A stretch of 64,000 nt of DNA from Paracentrotus lividus. Lineage: Eukaryota > Echinodermata > Echinoidea > Camarodonta > Echinidae. Shown piece by piece: positions 11,801-21,153 of the stretch (within the stretch, counting starts at the first letter, position 1; every line of letters starts with the position of its first letter). The position numbers were made by a program, and so were the translations under genes. Below the pieces are notes generated by a model that saw nothing but the letters and a program-made list of their open reading frames with translations, was not told the origin of the DNA and did no database searches. The stretch spans positions 11,758,947 through 11,822,946 of the forward strand of contig CALNVZ010003435.1 of NCBI GenBank assembly GCA_940671915.1. The letters are read 5' to 3'.

Positions 11801-14800
11801 AGGTGATTACTTTTACAGAGTTGCATTTTATCCTGGTTGAATTTAATGGAGACCTTGTGTGATGTAAACCGCGAACCCTAGGGTCATAGTGGCTCAAAAA
11901 TAATTCTACATGTAGTCTCATTCCATGCTCATTTAAGAAAACAGCTGAAGACTTCATACTTGCAGGCAGAAGACAAAGATTATTAACTAGTTGTAGCATA
12001 AGTATGAACAGTCTCAATATAATTAAGCACTGATTTCTCATGATCTTTTTATTTCACATAACTCCATATTCAGGAATTATTAGAGGTTTGTACTTAACAG
12101 AGCTAACTGAATACCTTTAATACATGTATATGGAGTCTCTTGTATTAAAGATATGCTTGATTTCTGGTAAATAAATTCTATTTCACTAAATTTCCATTAA
12201 AGCCAATGTGAACCAGCAACCTTGTATAGCACCTTCTCAAGTTCTCAACTACTCAAATTTGACCCAATTTTAACTCATAATGCTATAGGTAAATATGTGG
12301 CAAAATTGCTGAGTAATTATCAAGGCATAGACAATTAATTTATTCATTTGTCTCCAACTGTAGAACCATGCATGTTGGTAGAAACACACGCAACTGCTGT
12401 GTGATAAATTTGAAACCAGACAGCTATAAAAAAAATTATAGACTGCCCGGGCGGGATTTGAACCCACGACTTCTGGATTGCTAGACCAGCGTCATAACTG
12501 CTAGACCACCGGAGTGCCCGTAGCGATTAAGGTTTAAACTATCCCATATACATGAAAATCAAACGTAAAGGAATTTACGCCGTTGGGAAGTTAAATAGAC
12601 AATTAATTTATTCATTTGTCTCCAAAGGTAGAACCATGCATGTTGGTAGAAACACACGCAACTGCTGTGTGATAAATTTGAAACCAGACAGCTATGAAAA
12701 AAATCATAGACTGCCCGGGCGGGATTCGAACCCACGACACGACGACACGATTTTTTTTCATAGCTGTCTGGTTTCAAATTTATCACACAGCAGTTGCGTG
12801 TGTTTCTACCAACATGCATGGTTCTACCGTTGGAGACAAATGAATAAATTAATTGTCTATTTAACTTCCCAACGGCGTAAATTCCTTTACGTTTAATTAT
12901 CAAGGCATGTTTCAATTTGTCAGGACCTGAAATATACACAAGAGACCTACAACTAAAGCAAGCATAACTGTAGTTATTGATAGTACATGTACACACTCAT
13001 TCGAATGACTTCCAAAATTCCCACAAGGCAGTGTTTCTTTCCAACTCTTGGCTAACATAGTGGAGGAATGGTCCCCCTGTGATTCTCCCTCAATGACGAG
13101 CAACTCTGCCGTGAATTTCGTCACCCCTGCGCCATTTTCTCCCCAGCAGACATAAGACCCAGCCAAGCTGTGATTCACATGTTCAAGAAATAGGGCATTG
13201 TGGGGAAGAACAGAAACACTGCCTGGTAGTTCTTGATTTGTAGAGGGCAGTTTGTTCTCTTGAGAGGTAAATGACCAATGGACAATGTCCGAAAGATTTG
13301 GTGTGATGATTGGACAAGGTATCTCAAGCCCTTGGTCACCAGCGTACGATAACAGTGTCTGAATGGATGGAGCACATAACTGAGGCCGGCACATTAAAAT
13401 GTCAGAAGCCTCCAGTTCTGTCAAACTAGAGTTGGAATAAAGAGAAGGGTATCTGCATATGAAAGGTTTTTCCATCCTAGGATCAAGTGTACGGAGAGCC
13501 ACAATCAAGTTGCAATCACATGACCATGGATTGTCATGAAGGCTCATCTTTATTGGCTTTACAGAGAATGTTAAAGCATTCACATTGAAATTCATAAGTA
13601 GGTTACCTTCAAGATAAAGGTATGCCAAGTACTTTTGATGCTGTAAGGAGCCCAATTCAAAGAAAACTATACGGTTGTAACTCAGATTTAGCTTCAAGAA
13701 CTGTTGCCGTTTTTCAAATGAATCTTTTACAACAAATTGGATCCTATTGTGAGATAAGTTGAGATAGTATGCACTTCTGCTTGGCAGGCAGTATTTAGGG
13801 ATTGAATTAAACAGATTGTTAGATAAATCTAAATTAAGCAAATGGTTTCCAAATGAAAATGGACAATGGTCTCCAAGTTCATTAGATGACAGATACATAT
13901 ACATCAGGTTCGGGAATTCTGTAAAGGATAGAGTAATGTTATTCTGGAATGAAAACTGTTGTATAGCCAGGTTGTTTCTAAGATCTAACGTTTTCACAGT
14001 TTTGACGTCTTGTAATTTGTGTAAAGACAGGTTTGGAAAGGGCATACTTGCAAGTTCAAGAGTTTGAAGACCTTTTATTGCCATAAAAGGCCGGTTTGAT
14101 CTGTCAGTCAGAGGATTTCCACTAAGTCGAAGACTCATAAGCTCCTGGATTTCTGAAAACACTCCTGAGGGAAGATGGACCAGTCGATTCCTTTCCAGAT
14201 TCAAGATATAAACCTGATGAAGTCCAGTGAAGGATAATCTAGTTATATTAACTATGACATTGTCAGCAAAGTCCAGGAAACGGACAGAGGATGCCACAAT
14301 GAAAGTATAATCAGGTATGCAGGAGATATGATTTTCATTAAGATATAGACCCAGCAAATCAGATGTAATCCAAAGTGCGTTGAAATCTTGCAGGTTATTG
14401 TTTGATGCCAAAATATTTGTTCCTAATATCAAGCTTGAATTTGACAATCCAATTGCATTGTTGTTTGCTTTAATATGAAGAGCATGTGCAGAAATAAGTT
14501 GAGTAATTCTGTTACTCTCAACATTGAGGTAGATGGTAAATGTAGATATTCTAAAATCCACTAAATCATCAACATTTAAATATGTTAAGAAATTGTATGC
14601 TAACTGGAGAGATCGAAGATTGATTAAATTGAGGAAATCATCTGGGTTAATGTCACTAATCCGGTTGTGACTGAGAAAGAGAGTTGAGAGTGATGTAGCG
14701 GACCTGAGGAAACCAAGTCCTGAGATTAAATTCTGTGTTAGGTTTAGACTTTTAAGTCTTGGTAGAAGGTCAAAGGTTGAATTTCCTATAGTTCGAAGGA

Positions 14801-17800
14801 AGTTACCTGATAAATCTAGCCATTCCAGTGAAGGCAATGCTGTAAAGTTCAGGAGCACCGACAGTCTATTGTTGCTTAGGTCTAGATCCACTAGTCTGGG
14901 CAAGCCAATAAAGCTAATATCATCCAATGTTTTAATAGAATTATTGCATAGTTGCAACCATTTTAGATTTGGAAAGTTTATAAAGTTGCTTACGTTTGAA
15001 ATTTGATTATGACACAAATCAATGTATTCTAAATTGAGATAACCTTGACTGGCAAACAATATGTTTTTAATGAAATTGTTCCGGGCCACAACATAATGCA
15101 AAGCAGGGAAATGGAGAATAGAAAGGTTACAGAGACGGTTGTTATTAACATTTAGATATATTACCGGTAGTTCTGAATTGTTGTCTTTACCACTCAAATC
15201 TATACCTGATAATGTATTACTTTTCAAAATAAGGCTTTCAGGTACACTGAACATAGTATATGAAAAATGAATTATTTCATTACCAGTCAGATCAATGGTA
15301 ACTATATTAGGAATGTTAGTTAAAGCAGGTTGATGTATATATCTTATCTTGTTTTGGGCCAAAACAATCTCTTTAATGTTTGACATATTTTGGAATGACA
15401 CGATGTCAACAACTTTGTTATGTGCCAGGTTGATCTTTTCAAGTGACGGGAGGTGAGATAAAAAAGAGTGTGTAATGCTATCGATTTTGTTATGTACAAG
15501 GGATAGTTGTTTTAAGTTTTTCAAGAGTGGCAGCTTGTCTAGATATTCCACATTATTCTCATCGAGAATTAAAACTAAAATCACTTCCGGATATGTAAAC
15601 ATCGTCTTGGAAAGATCAGAGATTACGTTTCCTAGAAGATCAAGCTTCCATACTCTGAACGGAACACATGGTGCCTTACGTAGTTTGTTGTAACCTAAGT
15701 CCATCATGAAAGGTCTTCTCTTTGGTTCATCAGACATAAATAACTGTGGCCACTCCGCCAAAGAATTTTTTGTGATATAAACATCAACAGTGTAAGGTAA
15801 AGAGCCAAGGTATGGAATCCTCTGAAGTTGGTTTGATTCAAGTTCGATATACTCCAATTTCATCAGTTTCTGTAAGGCATTTTTCTCGATATATTCCAAG
15901 TTGTTGTGCGATAGCAAGAGCTCGACTATTTCACCTTGGCAGGAGAATGATGTTCTGCGTAGTCTTGTGATGTAGTTACTTTGCAGGTTAACTGCTCCTG
16001 CATTGCATGGAATATCCTTTGGAGTATCATCCAAGTTACGCCAATTACAATCCACATTTATGAGGCCATTACGTCTTTCACAGTCGCATCCCACTGGACA
16101 TGAAGAATCTATCAGTCTTACCATGAAGGCAAATAGGAATAACAAGATAGTAAGATACATTATTGTAGAGTTCGAGACTGTCCAAATACTTTACAATTGA
16201 GATTAATGAAATAAATTTGTTTCTTGGAAAAGGCAAGATCCTCCAAAAATACACAGGAGAGTAGAAAAAAGTGAAGACAACCTGTCAAGTTAGTGTAAGC
16301 CTGCTTCAATGGGCAAAACACAGACTTGTACTGAATAACTCATTATGCACTGCATCACTCTGCTACCATACACTTCGAAAAGTGATATAATTTTGTTATG
16401 AAGCTTTTTAAATAGAGCATCGTATATTAGAATCATGCATCAGTCTGTAACTCAATAACTTTAAATTCCTTGTTTGTTACTGTATCATCCTAAAGGCATC
16501 ATCAGATTAAAATTTCCTGTTTCTTAATAGTTTGTTAGTTCAGCACCTCCAGGCAGACCAGCTATCTTGTCAAAGAAGCCGATGCTTCTAATTACCAAGG
16601 ATAATTGATAAGATTACTACCGGTACAATTCACAAACAGAAATTCTCATCTATTCTCAACTATCATTGAGTGTCAGTAGTATAGATCTACCCTCAAGGTT
16701 AATACCTTCACTAAGAAAGACAGTTGGGGGAAAAAAAACAAAAAAAATTGATTGATGATGGAATAATAAGTTTTAACTTTGATTTATTTGAGATTCTTAT
16801 AATAAAGTAAATTAAGTAATGCTGTTTTTCAAAAAAACAAAACAAAACAAAACAAAAATAGATGTACTTGTAGAACCAACCTGTGTTAGAAAATTAATTT
16901 ATATCTCTTAATGCCAAGAATAGTGAGGATAATGTAAATTTTCATTACATCACATCATGAGAAATCTGAGTGGGTTTCTCCAATTTAGTTAACAGATTAT
17001 ACCATTTATTACTCTGCATTGTGCACATAAAGGCAGGATCAGGATCAGGATGTGTACACTGCTGGACCAGTAGGTATAGATGCAGCGGGTGAGAGAGGGC
17101 GCGAAGAAAACTAGTCGTATCGTAGGTGGCTCTTTATGATCTTGGATTGAACACCTCTAATGATGAACTGTTCACTACTTCTGGTGGGAGATGATTCCAG
17201 GCCAAGGGGGTGCTCACAGAAAATGATTGTTTTACTGTATAAGTGGTTATTTTCGCGGTGACTTTATTTTCGCGAATTTCGCGAGTTGGTCATCGCGAAA
17301 ATTTCCACTTCAGTACAAGGCTATTTATAGTAATGAAGTCATCACCAAAATCGCGAAATTTTGCTCTCGCGAATTTCCCCAACTAGTCAAAAATCGCGAA
17401 AATATCTGTACGCGAAAATATTGGCTTATACAGTAATTGCTCAGTGTTTGAGGGATGAATAGTAAAACCTTTGTTGTGGTTTACTACTTGTCTTTCTAAT
17501 ATATTATGTACTTGAAAATCTTTGAACTGTTTAGTTTTTACTTGTCTTTTGGGTCTTGCTTTAGTAAGCAGATGTGGGTTTGTGTCTGAAAAAGTAGAAT
17601 TTGCATCTGACTGATTAGTTTTGTGTAGAATATGACAGATGAAGGTCTTGTACTAATTAATTTTCATTATATACATGTAATGCCGAGGTGCAGGGGAAAC
17701 CCCCAGCATAACGATCTCCGCTGTAAAGCGGCTTTTACTTTGTTTCCAAGTTTACTTGGATGCAAGTCTATGGCAGCATGAATCTGTAAAAGGTTGGGTA

Positions 17801-19434
17801 TAACAATCAGCTCTAATGAGCTCAATACACCTCTTCTATAAAACAAAGAAAAGCATTAATATTCAGTCCCACTGTAACAAGTACACAGTGCCTAGATATA
17901 AATGTTTTGGAACAATCAGCAATCGCATATTTATATCGTGCCTAGTTACAGCTGCCGCTTTGAATTAGCCATGCAACAATGCAACAATTCAATATGAATG
18001 AGGGAGACATACAACAAAAAATGAACAAGTAACATTTTTTCCATTTTAAAATTTTTTTTGTTTTTTTTACTTTTTAACAGATTACAAGTTTCCAAAATAT
18101 TTTATTTTTTTTATTTTTTTTTTGGAATAAATTTGGAAACTGACCAGAAATATGTAATATGAAAAAATGTTTTTTAATAGAATTTGGAATACTTTGCTAA
18201 AAAAAATTTAAGTCGATATGATAGATGAGTGGAATTACTAGACTGTGTATTGGCCCATGTACAATGTACAAATCTACTCTACTTTCCTCGATCCAAAATG
18301 CAATCTAGGAGGTGTTTCACAAAGAGTTACGTGGACATAAAGGCCACCGCACACCTTACGATTGGTCTGCGACCCGATTTTGGAATAAAACGTCATAACA
18401 TTGATTTGGATATATAGAAATAGAACATCATACTGTGCAGAGTTCTAAATCATCGCAGGAATACTTATATGTTCAAATCAGTGACTATGTAACCTCCTTA
18501 TAAAAATAAAAGCGAATTCAATATTCAATCGTAATGACGTCATAGCAATCGCACGATTGGCTACGATTTCAAACCAATTTGCCCTTTACTCCTAAATAAA
18601 GGCTTGAAATTTTCCGAAATTCGATATCAGTATTCTTACAGTTAATTTGAATCTCTAATGATAAGATTCTATTCATTTATACTTTCGGAAAATAAGCAAA
18701 ATGCGATTTGTTCCAAAATCGGATCGTAGACCAGTCGTAAGGTGTGCGGTGGCCTTAAGTCACACTAAAATTCTTCTTTCAATGCTGTATATAACGTGTC
18801 ACCTCATTGGTCAGATCGTGCTCAGGGGATGCATGATTTTATTGACGATGGAGCAAAATGATTAATTCACATCATATGATGCACCACGCCGTACACCGGG
18901 GTACCGTTGTAACCCGGGGTACAGCGTTGTGCAGCGCCCTCTCGTGTCCATTAGCATACAGTTATACAGTGTTTTCACGCTGCATTATTTTCATGGTCGT
19001 ATGATCGGTGCGACAATGATCACAAGGCCTGTTTTCCTTCTTTAATATTATCTAATGTCAATAATAGTACAAATTTAACTTATTACAGTAACTACTCAAG
19101 AATTTATATATAATTTTGGACAGTTTGGTAACCCAGGAATCAGCGCTAAAAATAAAATAAATAATTCAACAGAACGGTGATTTATTTTTTGGTACCCCAG
19201 GGTACCAAAAAGTGCATCATATGCTGGAATAACAGATGCAATACAATAAAAGAAATTTTAAAAAAATATTTGTCACAAGCTCAGTCTAAATATTAAGTGT
19301 TGCTTTTAGTCTAAAATTGATTTATCTACATTGTTATTTTTACTTTGTTCTTTCTTATCATTGATGCAGGCAAAATTACAAGGTTTCTTCAAAGGGTTTT
19401 CTTTTGTGTCCGACAAGAGAAAGAGACGTTCTGA
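2104..19434 (+). CDS. Heteromeric amino-acid transporter light chain (SLC7/LAT family), 11 exons, 508 aa
   Basis: Twelve-helix APC-fold amino-acid exchanger expected at the plasma membrane, disulfide-linked to an SLC3 heavy chain. Exons: 2104-2144, 3786-3924, 4613-4973, 5551-5676, 6320-6419, 7245-7289, 7745-7868, 8575-8678, 9484-9727, 10745-10922, 19370-19434. All introns are GT-AG and the joined length (1527 nt) is exactly 509 codons. The protein opens MDSIELDSYPLLQ. TM1 carries the substrate-binding GTGIF motif (residues 66-70). The heavy-chain cysteine is at residue 164 (PFFQC), the same number as in human LAT1. RNIPL (271-275) and AAREG (352-356) also match the family. The final short exon (GKITRFLQ..., TGA) sits 8.4 kb downstream and is the least certain part, but its phase and acceptor fit. 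That intron contains an antisense receptor gene. The exact SLC7 subtype and substrate cannot be told from sequence alone. Confidence 0.85.
2990..3051. repeat. Poly(T) tract in intron 1
   Basis: An uninterrupted run of about 62 T within intron 1 of the transporter gene. It may be the tail of a decayed retroposed sequence on the minus strand, but no body is recognisable. Confidence 0.8.
3240..3785 (+). repeat. Three tandem copies of the intron 1 3' end
   Basis: Three imperfect direct copies of about 170-180 bases share GTCTGTCTTTTGTCAATGTG and ATTCTTCTGTATGTA. Their ends fall at about 3435 (TGTAG), 3617 (TGTAC) and 3785 (TGTAG). The third supplies the real splice acceptor of exon 2. The second has lost the AG; the first still has one. 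Confidence 0.75.
5788..5924. mobile_element. Short palindromic MITE in intron 4
   Basis: Terminal inverted repeats of about 22 bases: GGGGCGTTTCATCAAAGG at the left and its complement CCTTTGATGAAATGCCCC at the right. A second inverted pair (GTCGGACGTTTTATCCGACA / TGTCGGATAAAATGTCC region) lies inside. The element is 137 bases and has no coding capacity. Relatives are seen at 23500-23765. Confidence 0.75.
8758..9030. repeat. G-run, A-run and (ATAA)n/(AAT)n microsatellite in intron 8
   Basis: A run of 11 G (8765-8775) is followed by 22 A and then about 200 bases of AATA/AAT simple repeat. Open frames here are low-complexity shadows. Confidence 0.85.
9815..9892 (+). pseudogene. Duplicate of exon 9 3' end plus splice donor
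   Basis: About 78 bases nearly identical to 9702-9779. They include the last codons of exon 9 (CCAGACAT.TCTAGACCGTTT), the donor GGTAGGT and about 45 bases of intron. The codon AAG next to the donor has become CAG. It lies 113 bases downstream of the original and is not needed for the transporter model. Confidence 0.8.
10548..10612 (+). pseudogene. Decayed copy of exon 10 5' half with acceptor
   Basis: TTTGCTTAG followed by ATTCCCTTCTTTGTC and CATCTACATC closely parallels the real exon 10 start at 10745 (ATTCCACTCTTTGTC, GATCTACATC). Read in exon frame it gives IPFFVFVIYICSVIV and then a stop. If spliced, it would end the protein about 15 residues into exon 10. It is most likely a relic, but it retains a usable-looking acceptor. 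Confidence 0.7.
11225..11316 (+). pseudogene. Decayed copy of exon 10 3' half
   Basis: ACATTGACTGGTTTACGAAT through GAGCTGAAGTGTACAG and ATCAGGT mirrors the end of exon 10 (10850-10925). The donor has become GGTTGG. It lies about 400 bases downstream of the real exon, inside intron 10. Confidence 0.75.
12329..12893. mobile_element. tRNA-derived SINE cluster (three copies, two in inverted orientation)
   Basis: The insertion is bounded by a perfect 15-base direct repeat, TAATTATCAAGGCAT, at 12314-12328 and 12894-12908, which is a target-site duplication. Copy 1 (12329-12522, minus) has a tRNA-like head and a body of about 110 bases. Copy 2 (about 12556-12745, minus) keeps only the B-box half of the head (GGTTCGAATCC on minus). 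Copy 3 (about 12750-12893, plus) is body only and forms a palindrome with copy 2 (arms about 145 bases). Mirror-image ORFs on both strands are shadows of this palindrome. The minus strand of copies 1 and 2 carries AATAAA. Confidence 0.85.
12442..12522 (-). repeat. tRNA-like head of SINE copy 1 (A and B boxes)
   Basis: On the minus strand, TGGTCTAGCAG is an A box and GGTTCAAATCC a B box, correctly spaced. The T stem pairs. The anticodon loop reads CTAGCAA, but the acceptor stem is only partly paired. It is therefore a SINE promoter region and not a functional tRNA gene. Confidence 0.75.
12912..16160 (-). CDS. LRR/Ig-domain single-pass membrane receptor, intronless, 1082 aa
   Basis: The N terminus has a signal peptide (about 1-19, MYLTILLFLFAFMVRL) and a cysteine-rich LRRNT cap (CPVGCDC...C, about 20-52). 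More than 20 leucine-rich repeats follow (about 55-870; typical LxxLxLxxNxI). An LRRCT cap (NPWSCDC, about 876-929) is followed by one Ig-like domain (about 930-1025: C949, W962, and GSYVC with C1005). One transmembrane helix (about 1057-1078) and a tail of only about four residues end the protein. There is no TIR domain. Receptors of this LRR-Ig layout in other animals act in recognition or adhesion; here the ligand and role are unknown and the minimal tail implies signalling through partners. The gene lies antisense inside the last intron of the SLC7-like gene. Its stop (TGA at 12914-12912) is three bases from the target-site duplication of the SINE cluster, so the coding region is undamaged. 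Confidence 0.9.
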   Translation of the reverse strand: MYLTILLFLFAFMVRLIDSSCPVGCDCERRNGLINVDCNWRNLDDTPKDIPCNAGAVNLQSNYITRLRRTSFSCQGEIVELLLSHNNLEYIEKNALQKLMKLEYIELESNQLQRIPYLGSLPYTVDVYITKNSLAEWPQLFMSDEPKRRPFMMDLGYNKLRKAPCVPFRVWKLDLLGNVISDLSKTMFTYPEVILVLILDENNVEYLDKLPLLKNLKQLSLVHNKIDSITHSFLSHLPSLEKINLAHNKVVDIVSFQNMSNIKEIVLAQNKIRYIHQPALTNIPNIVTIDLTGNEIIHFSYTMFSVPESLILKSNTLSGIDLSGKDNNSELPVIYLNVNNNRLCNLSILHFPALHYVVARNNFIKNILFASQGYLNLEYIDLCHNQISNVSNFINFPNLKWLQLCNNSIKTLDDISFIGLPRLVDLDLSNNRLSVLLNFTALPSLEWLDLSGNFLRTIGNSTFDLLPRLKSLNLTQNLISGLGFLRSATSLSTLFLSHNRISDINPDDFLNLINLRSLQLAYNFLTYLNVDDLVDFRISTFTIYLNVESNRITQLISAHALHIKANNNAIGLSNSSLILGTNILASNNNLQDFNALWITSDLLGLYLNENHISCIPDYTFIVASSVRFLDFADNVIVNITRLSFTGLHQVYILNLERNRLVHLPSGVFSEIQELMSLRLSGNPLTDRSNRPFMAIKGLQTLELASMPFPNLSLHKLQDVKTVKTLDLRNNLAIQQFSFQNNITLSFTEFPNLMYMYLSSNELGDHCPFSFGNHLLNLDLSNNLFNSIPKYCLPSRSAYYLNLSHNRIQFVVKDSFEKRQQFLKLNLSYNRIVFFELGSLQHQKYLAYLYLEGNLLMNFNVNALTFSVKPIKMSLHDNPWSCDCNLIVALRTLDPRMEKPFICRYPSLYSNSSLTELEASDILMCRPQLCAPSIQTLLSYAGDQGLEIPCPIITPNLSDIVHWSFTSQENKLPSTNQELPGSVSVLPHNALFLEHVNHSLAGSYVCWGENGAGVTKFTAELLVIEGESQGDHSSTMLAKSWKETLPCGNFGSHSNECVHVLSITTVMLALVVGLLCIFQVLTN
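16161..17231. other. 5' flank of the receptor gene, no coding seen
   Basis: AT-rich DNA between the receptor start and the next MITE. A short (AAAAC)n run lies near 16830-16855. No recognisable promoter element or second exon of the receptor was found. Confidence 0.5.
17232..17436. mobile_element. Non-autonomous TIR element rich in CGCGAAAA
   Basis: Terminal repeats TTACTGTATAAG...TTTTCGCG (left) and CGCGAAAATATTGGCTTATA plus CAGTAA (right) are inverted with about 85% match over 26 bases. The 205-base interior holds many TCGCG words and is itself nearly palindromic. It has an open frame but no recognisable protein. The superfamily is not determined. Confidence 0.8.
18262..18305 (+). pseudogene. 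Third, very degraded piece of exon 10
   Basis: AAATCTACTCTACTTTCCTC and GATCCAAAATGCAA resemble the segment of exon 10 coding IYFAFLHPKYK. The preceding 60 bases also resemble the flank of the copy at 11225 (GGAATACTTTGCTA). No splice signal is retained. Confidence 0.5.
18339..18756. mobile_element. TIR element with ~50-bp inverted ends
   Basis: AAGGCCACCGCACACCTTAC at the left and GTAAGGTGTGCGGTGGCCTT at the right are exact complements. Similarity continues inward for about 50 bases through GATTTTGGA / TCCAAAATC. The interior is AT-rich and non-coding. The element sits in intron 10 of the transporter gene, close to the degraded exon 10 fragment. Confidence 0.85.
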
Positions 19435-19942
19435 ACGGTTATCAATAGTCAGCTATCCACATCAGCATTCTTGATACCTACAGACATTTATGGCTTAAAA
19501 TTGACAAACTGAAATATTTTTTTCTCTAATCTGGTAACTCATAACCAGAAGTAATTTTTATCAAGAGAAAGAGACAATGGTTGAATATCCAGATAAGCAG
19601 CACATCTAGAATTTTAATGCTATTATTATGATTCCTATAATGTTAATCTCATGCCATTATATGTGGTAATTTTAATATGTCAATATTAAAATAATATGTA
19701 TATTTTTGTAAGAGAGCTTAATCATGATACTTTTAACATTGGATATTTCAATTGCATTCCTAGATGTTTTTTTTTTTATTTTTTTTATTACAAATAATTC
19801 TATATAATAATTTTTTTTGTTTAGTTGTGATTTACCTTCAAGAAATACTGTCAATTCCATTATAACGAGGTGCCCAGGACCTTAATTACCTTGTTACTAT
19901 GTAGACACATGTACTTTTACATACTTACTATTATGTATGCCT
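19435..19942. other. Probable 3' UTR / downstream flank of the SLC7-like gene
   Basis: AT-rich sequence after the proposed stop codon. No strong AATAAA close to the stop was recognised. No coding potential is seen. Confidence 0.35.
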
Positions 19943-20215
19943 CCAGTGGCATGTAGGGCAGCAACAAATGTCCTCTGCTTGTGACGGTCCTGGGCCAATT
20001 TCTGTACGTTCCCCATATTTGCTTGAGGTTTTACAGTTCTCCCTCTACTATTTTGCGCCAGGTGATCTTAGGTTGTCCCCTCTTTTTCCTTCTGGTGTCC
20101 AATGGAGAGCTAGGACCTACACAGGTGATATTCTGGGCATCAATTCTAAAAATTTGGCCGATCCATTTCCATCGACACATGTGCACTTGTTTGAAATTGG
20201 CACTGAGAGAATCAC
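19943..20215 (-). pseudogene. 3' fragment of a non-LTR retrotransposon ORF
   Basis: Reading minus-strand frames in succession gives WKWIGQIFRI, then WTPEGKRGQPKITWRK, then LAQDRHKQRTFVAALHAT. This is the well-known C-terminal tail that follows the reverse transcriptase in RTE/CR1-type elements. At least two frameshifts and one stop separate these blocks, so it is a dead fragment. It lies just beyond the transporter gene. Confidence 0.7.
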
Positions 20216-20934
20216 CTTGTTAAAGAGATCTTGTTATAATCAATGCTTATTGTAATGGGAGTCAACTGTATCTCTTACATTTTTGTTCATTCTGTATAAT
20301 ATTTAGAGTAATTAATCCCTAAAACGCTTATCGTGTAACAGCTGCACTGCTGAAGCCAGGGTAATTTTGCTGAATATTAGAGCACCTAGAGACTTTTGAT
20401 ATTGTAAGTGATAGGCTCCTATGTAAGCCTTGATGGAGTAAATTTATAAGTTTTTTTCTAAAACAGAGTTTATTTCCCAAGATGACCTTCCCGTACAGAA
20501 AAAAAAAATTATGTTAGTTATTGCTAACCAATGTATTAAATGATATGTTTTAAATTGTGGTACATGTGCCTGATTTTTTTTGACATCTTTATACCATTTA
20601 TATAGTCGAAGGTTCATTCCTCTATTTGTGCAATATATTTGTGTATTTGGTATGGATTACAATGGGTATGGATTACATGTGCATGTATTCATAAAGTGCC
20701 TTTGATTATGTATCTAAATTTTGAATTGGAATATGTATTTTTATAACTTCAGTGGGTTCATCAGTATTTTTTGTAAACTGTAGCATAGGTAAGAATATTT
20801 CCAATCTATATTTATACTCACTTGGTGGGTTCTAATGAAATATTTGACAATTTGTAATATGTGATGATATTATGCATTTATGATTATAGTCACTTTATAC
20901 TTGTTTTTTAAAAATTCGGGAAATTCATCTATCT

Positions 20935-21010
20935 CTCTCCAGCCCACCCCCCCCTCCATCTCTCTCACTTCTCTCTCTCTCTGTCTCTCTCTGTCTCTCT
21001 CTGTCTTTGT
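20935..21010. repeat. (TC)n / CTCTCTCTGT microsatellite
   Basis: Pyrimidine-rich simple repeat, TCTCTCTCTGTCTC and similar. Confidence 0.9.
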
Positions 21011-21153
21011 GTATTTAATTTATTATAATTTTGGCACCAATGGATAAACTGAAATTTAGCCATTTGTTATTTTAAATTGATATTGATGGATCTCTCATGC
21101 TTGAACTAATCATATAGTATAGTATATACTACATGTAGTGTAATATAAATATA

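Noticed and set aside
12442-12522. Functional tRNA gene
   Set aside because: A and B boxes are present but the acceptor stem does not pair properly and the sequence continues into a repeated SINE body.
12552-12996. Mirror ORFs of 114 and 145 codons on opposite strands
   Set aside because: Both are translations of the inverted SINE pair; the shared peptide on the two strands comes from the palindrome.
18865-19215. Possible foldback element (ATCATATGATGCAC ... GTGCATCATATGCTGG)
   Set aside because: Only about 14 terminal bases and a GGGGTACC / GGTACCCC pair are complementary; too weak to define an element.
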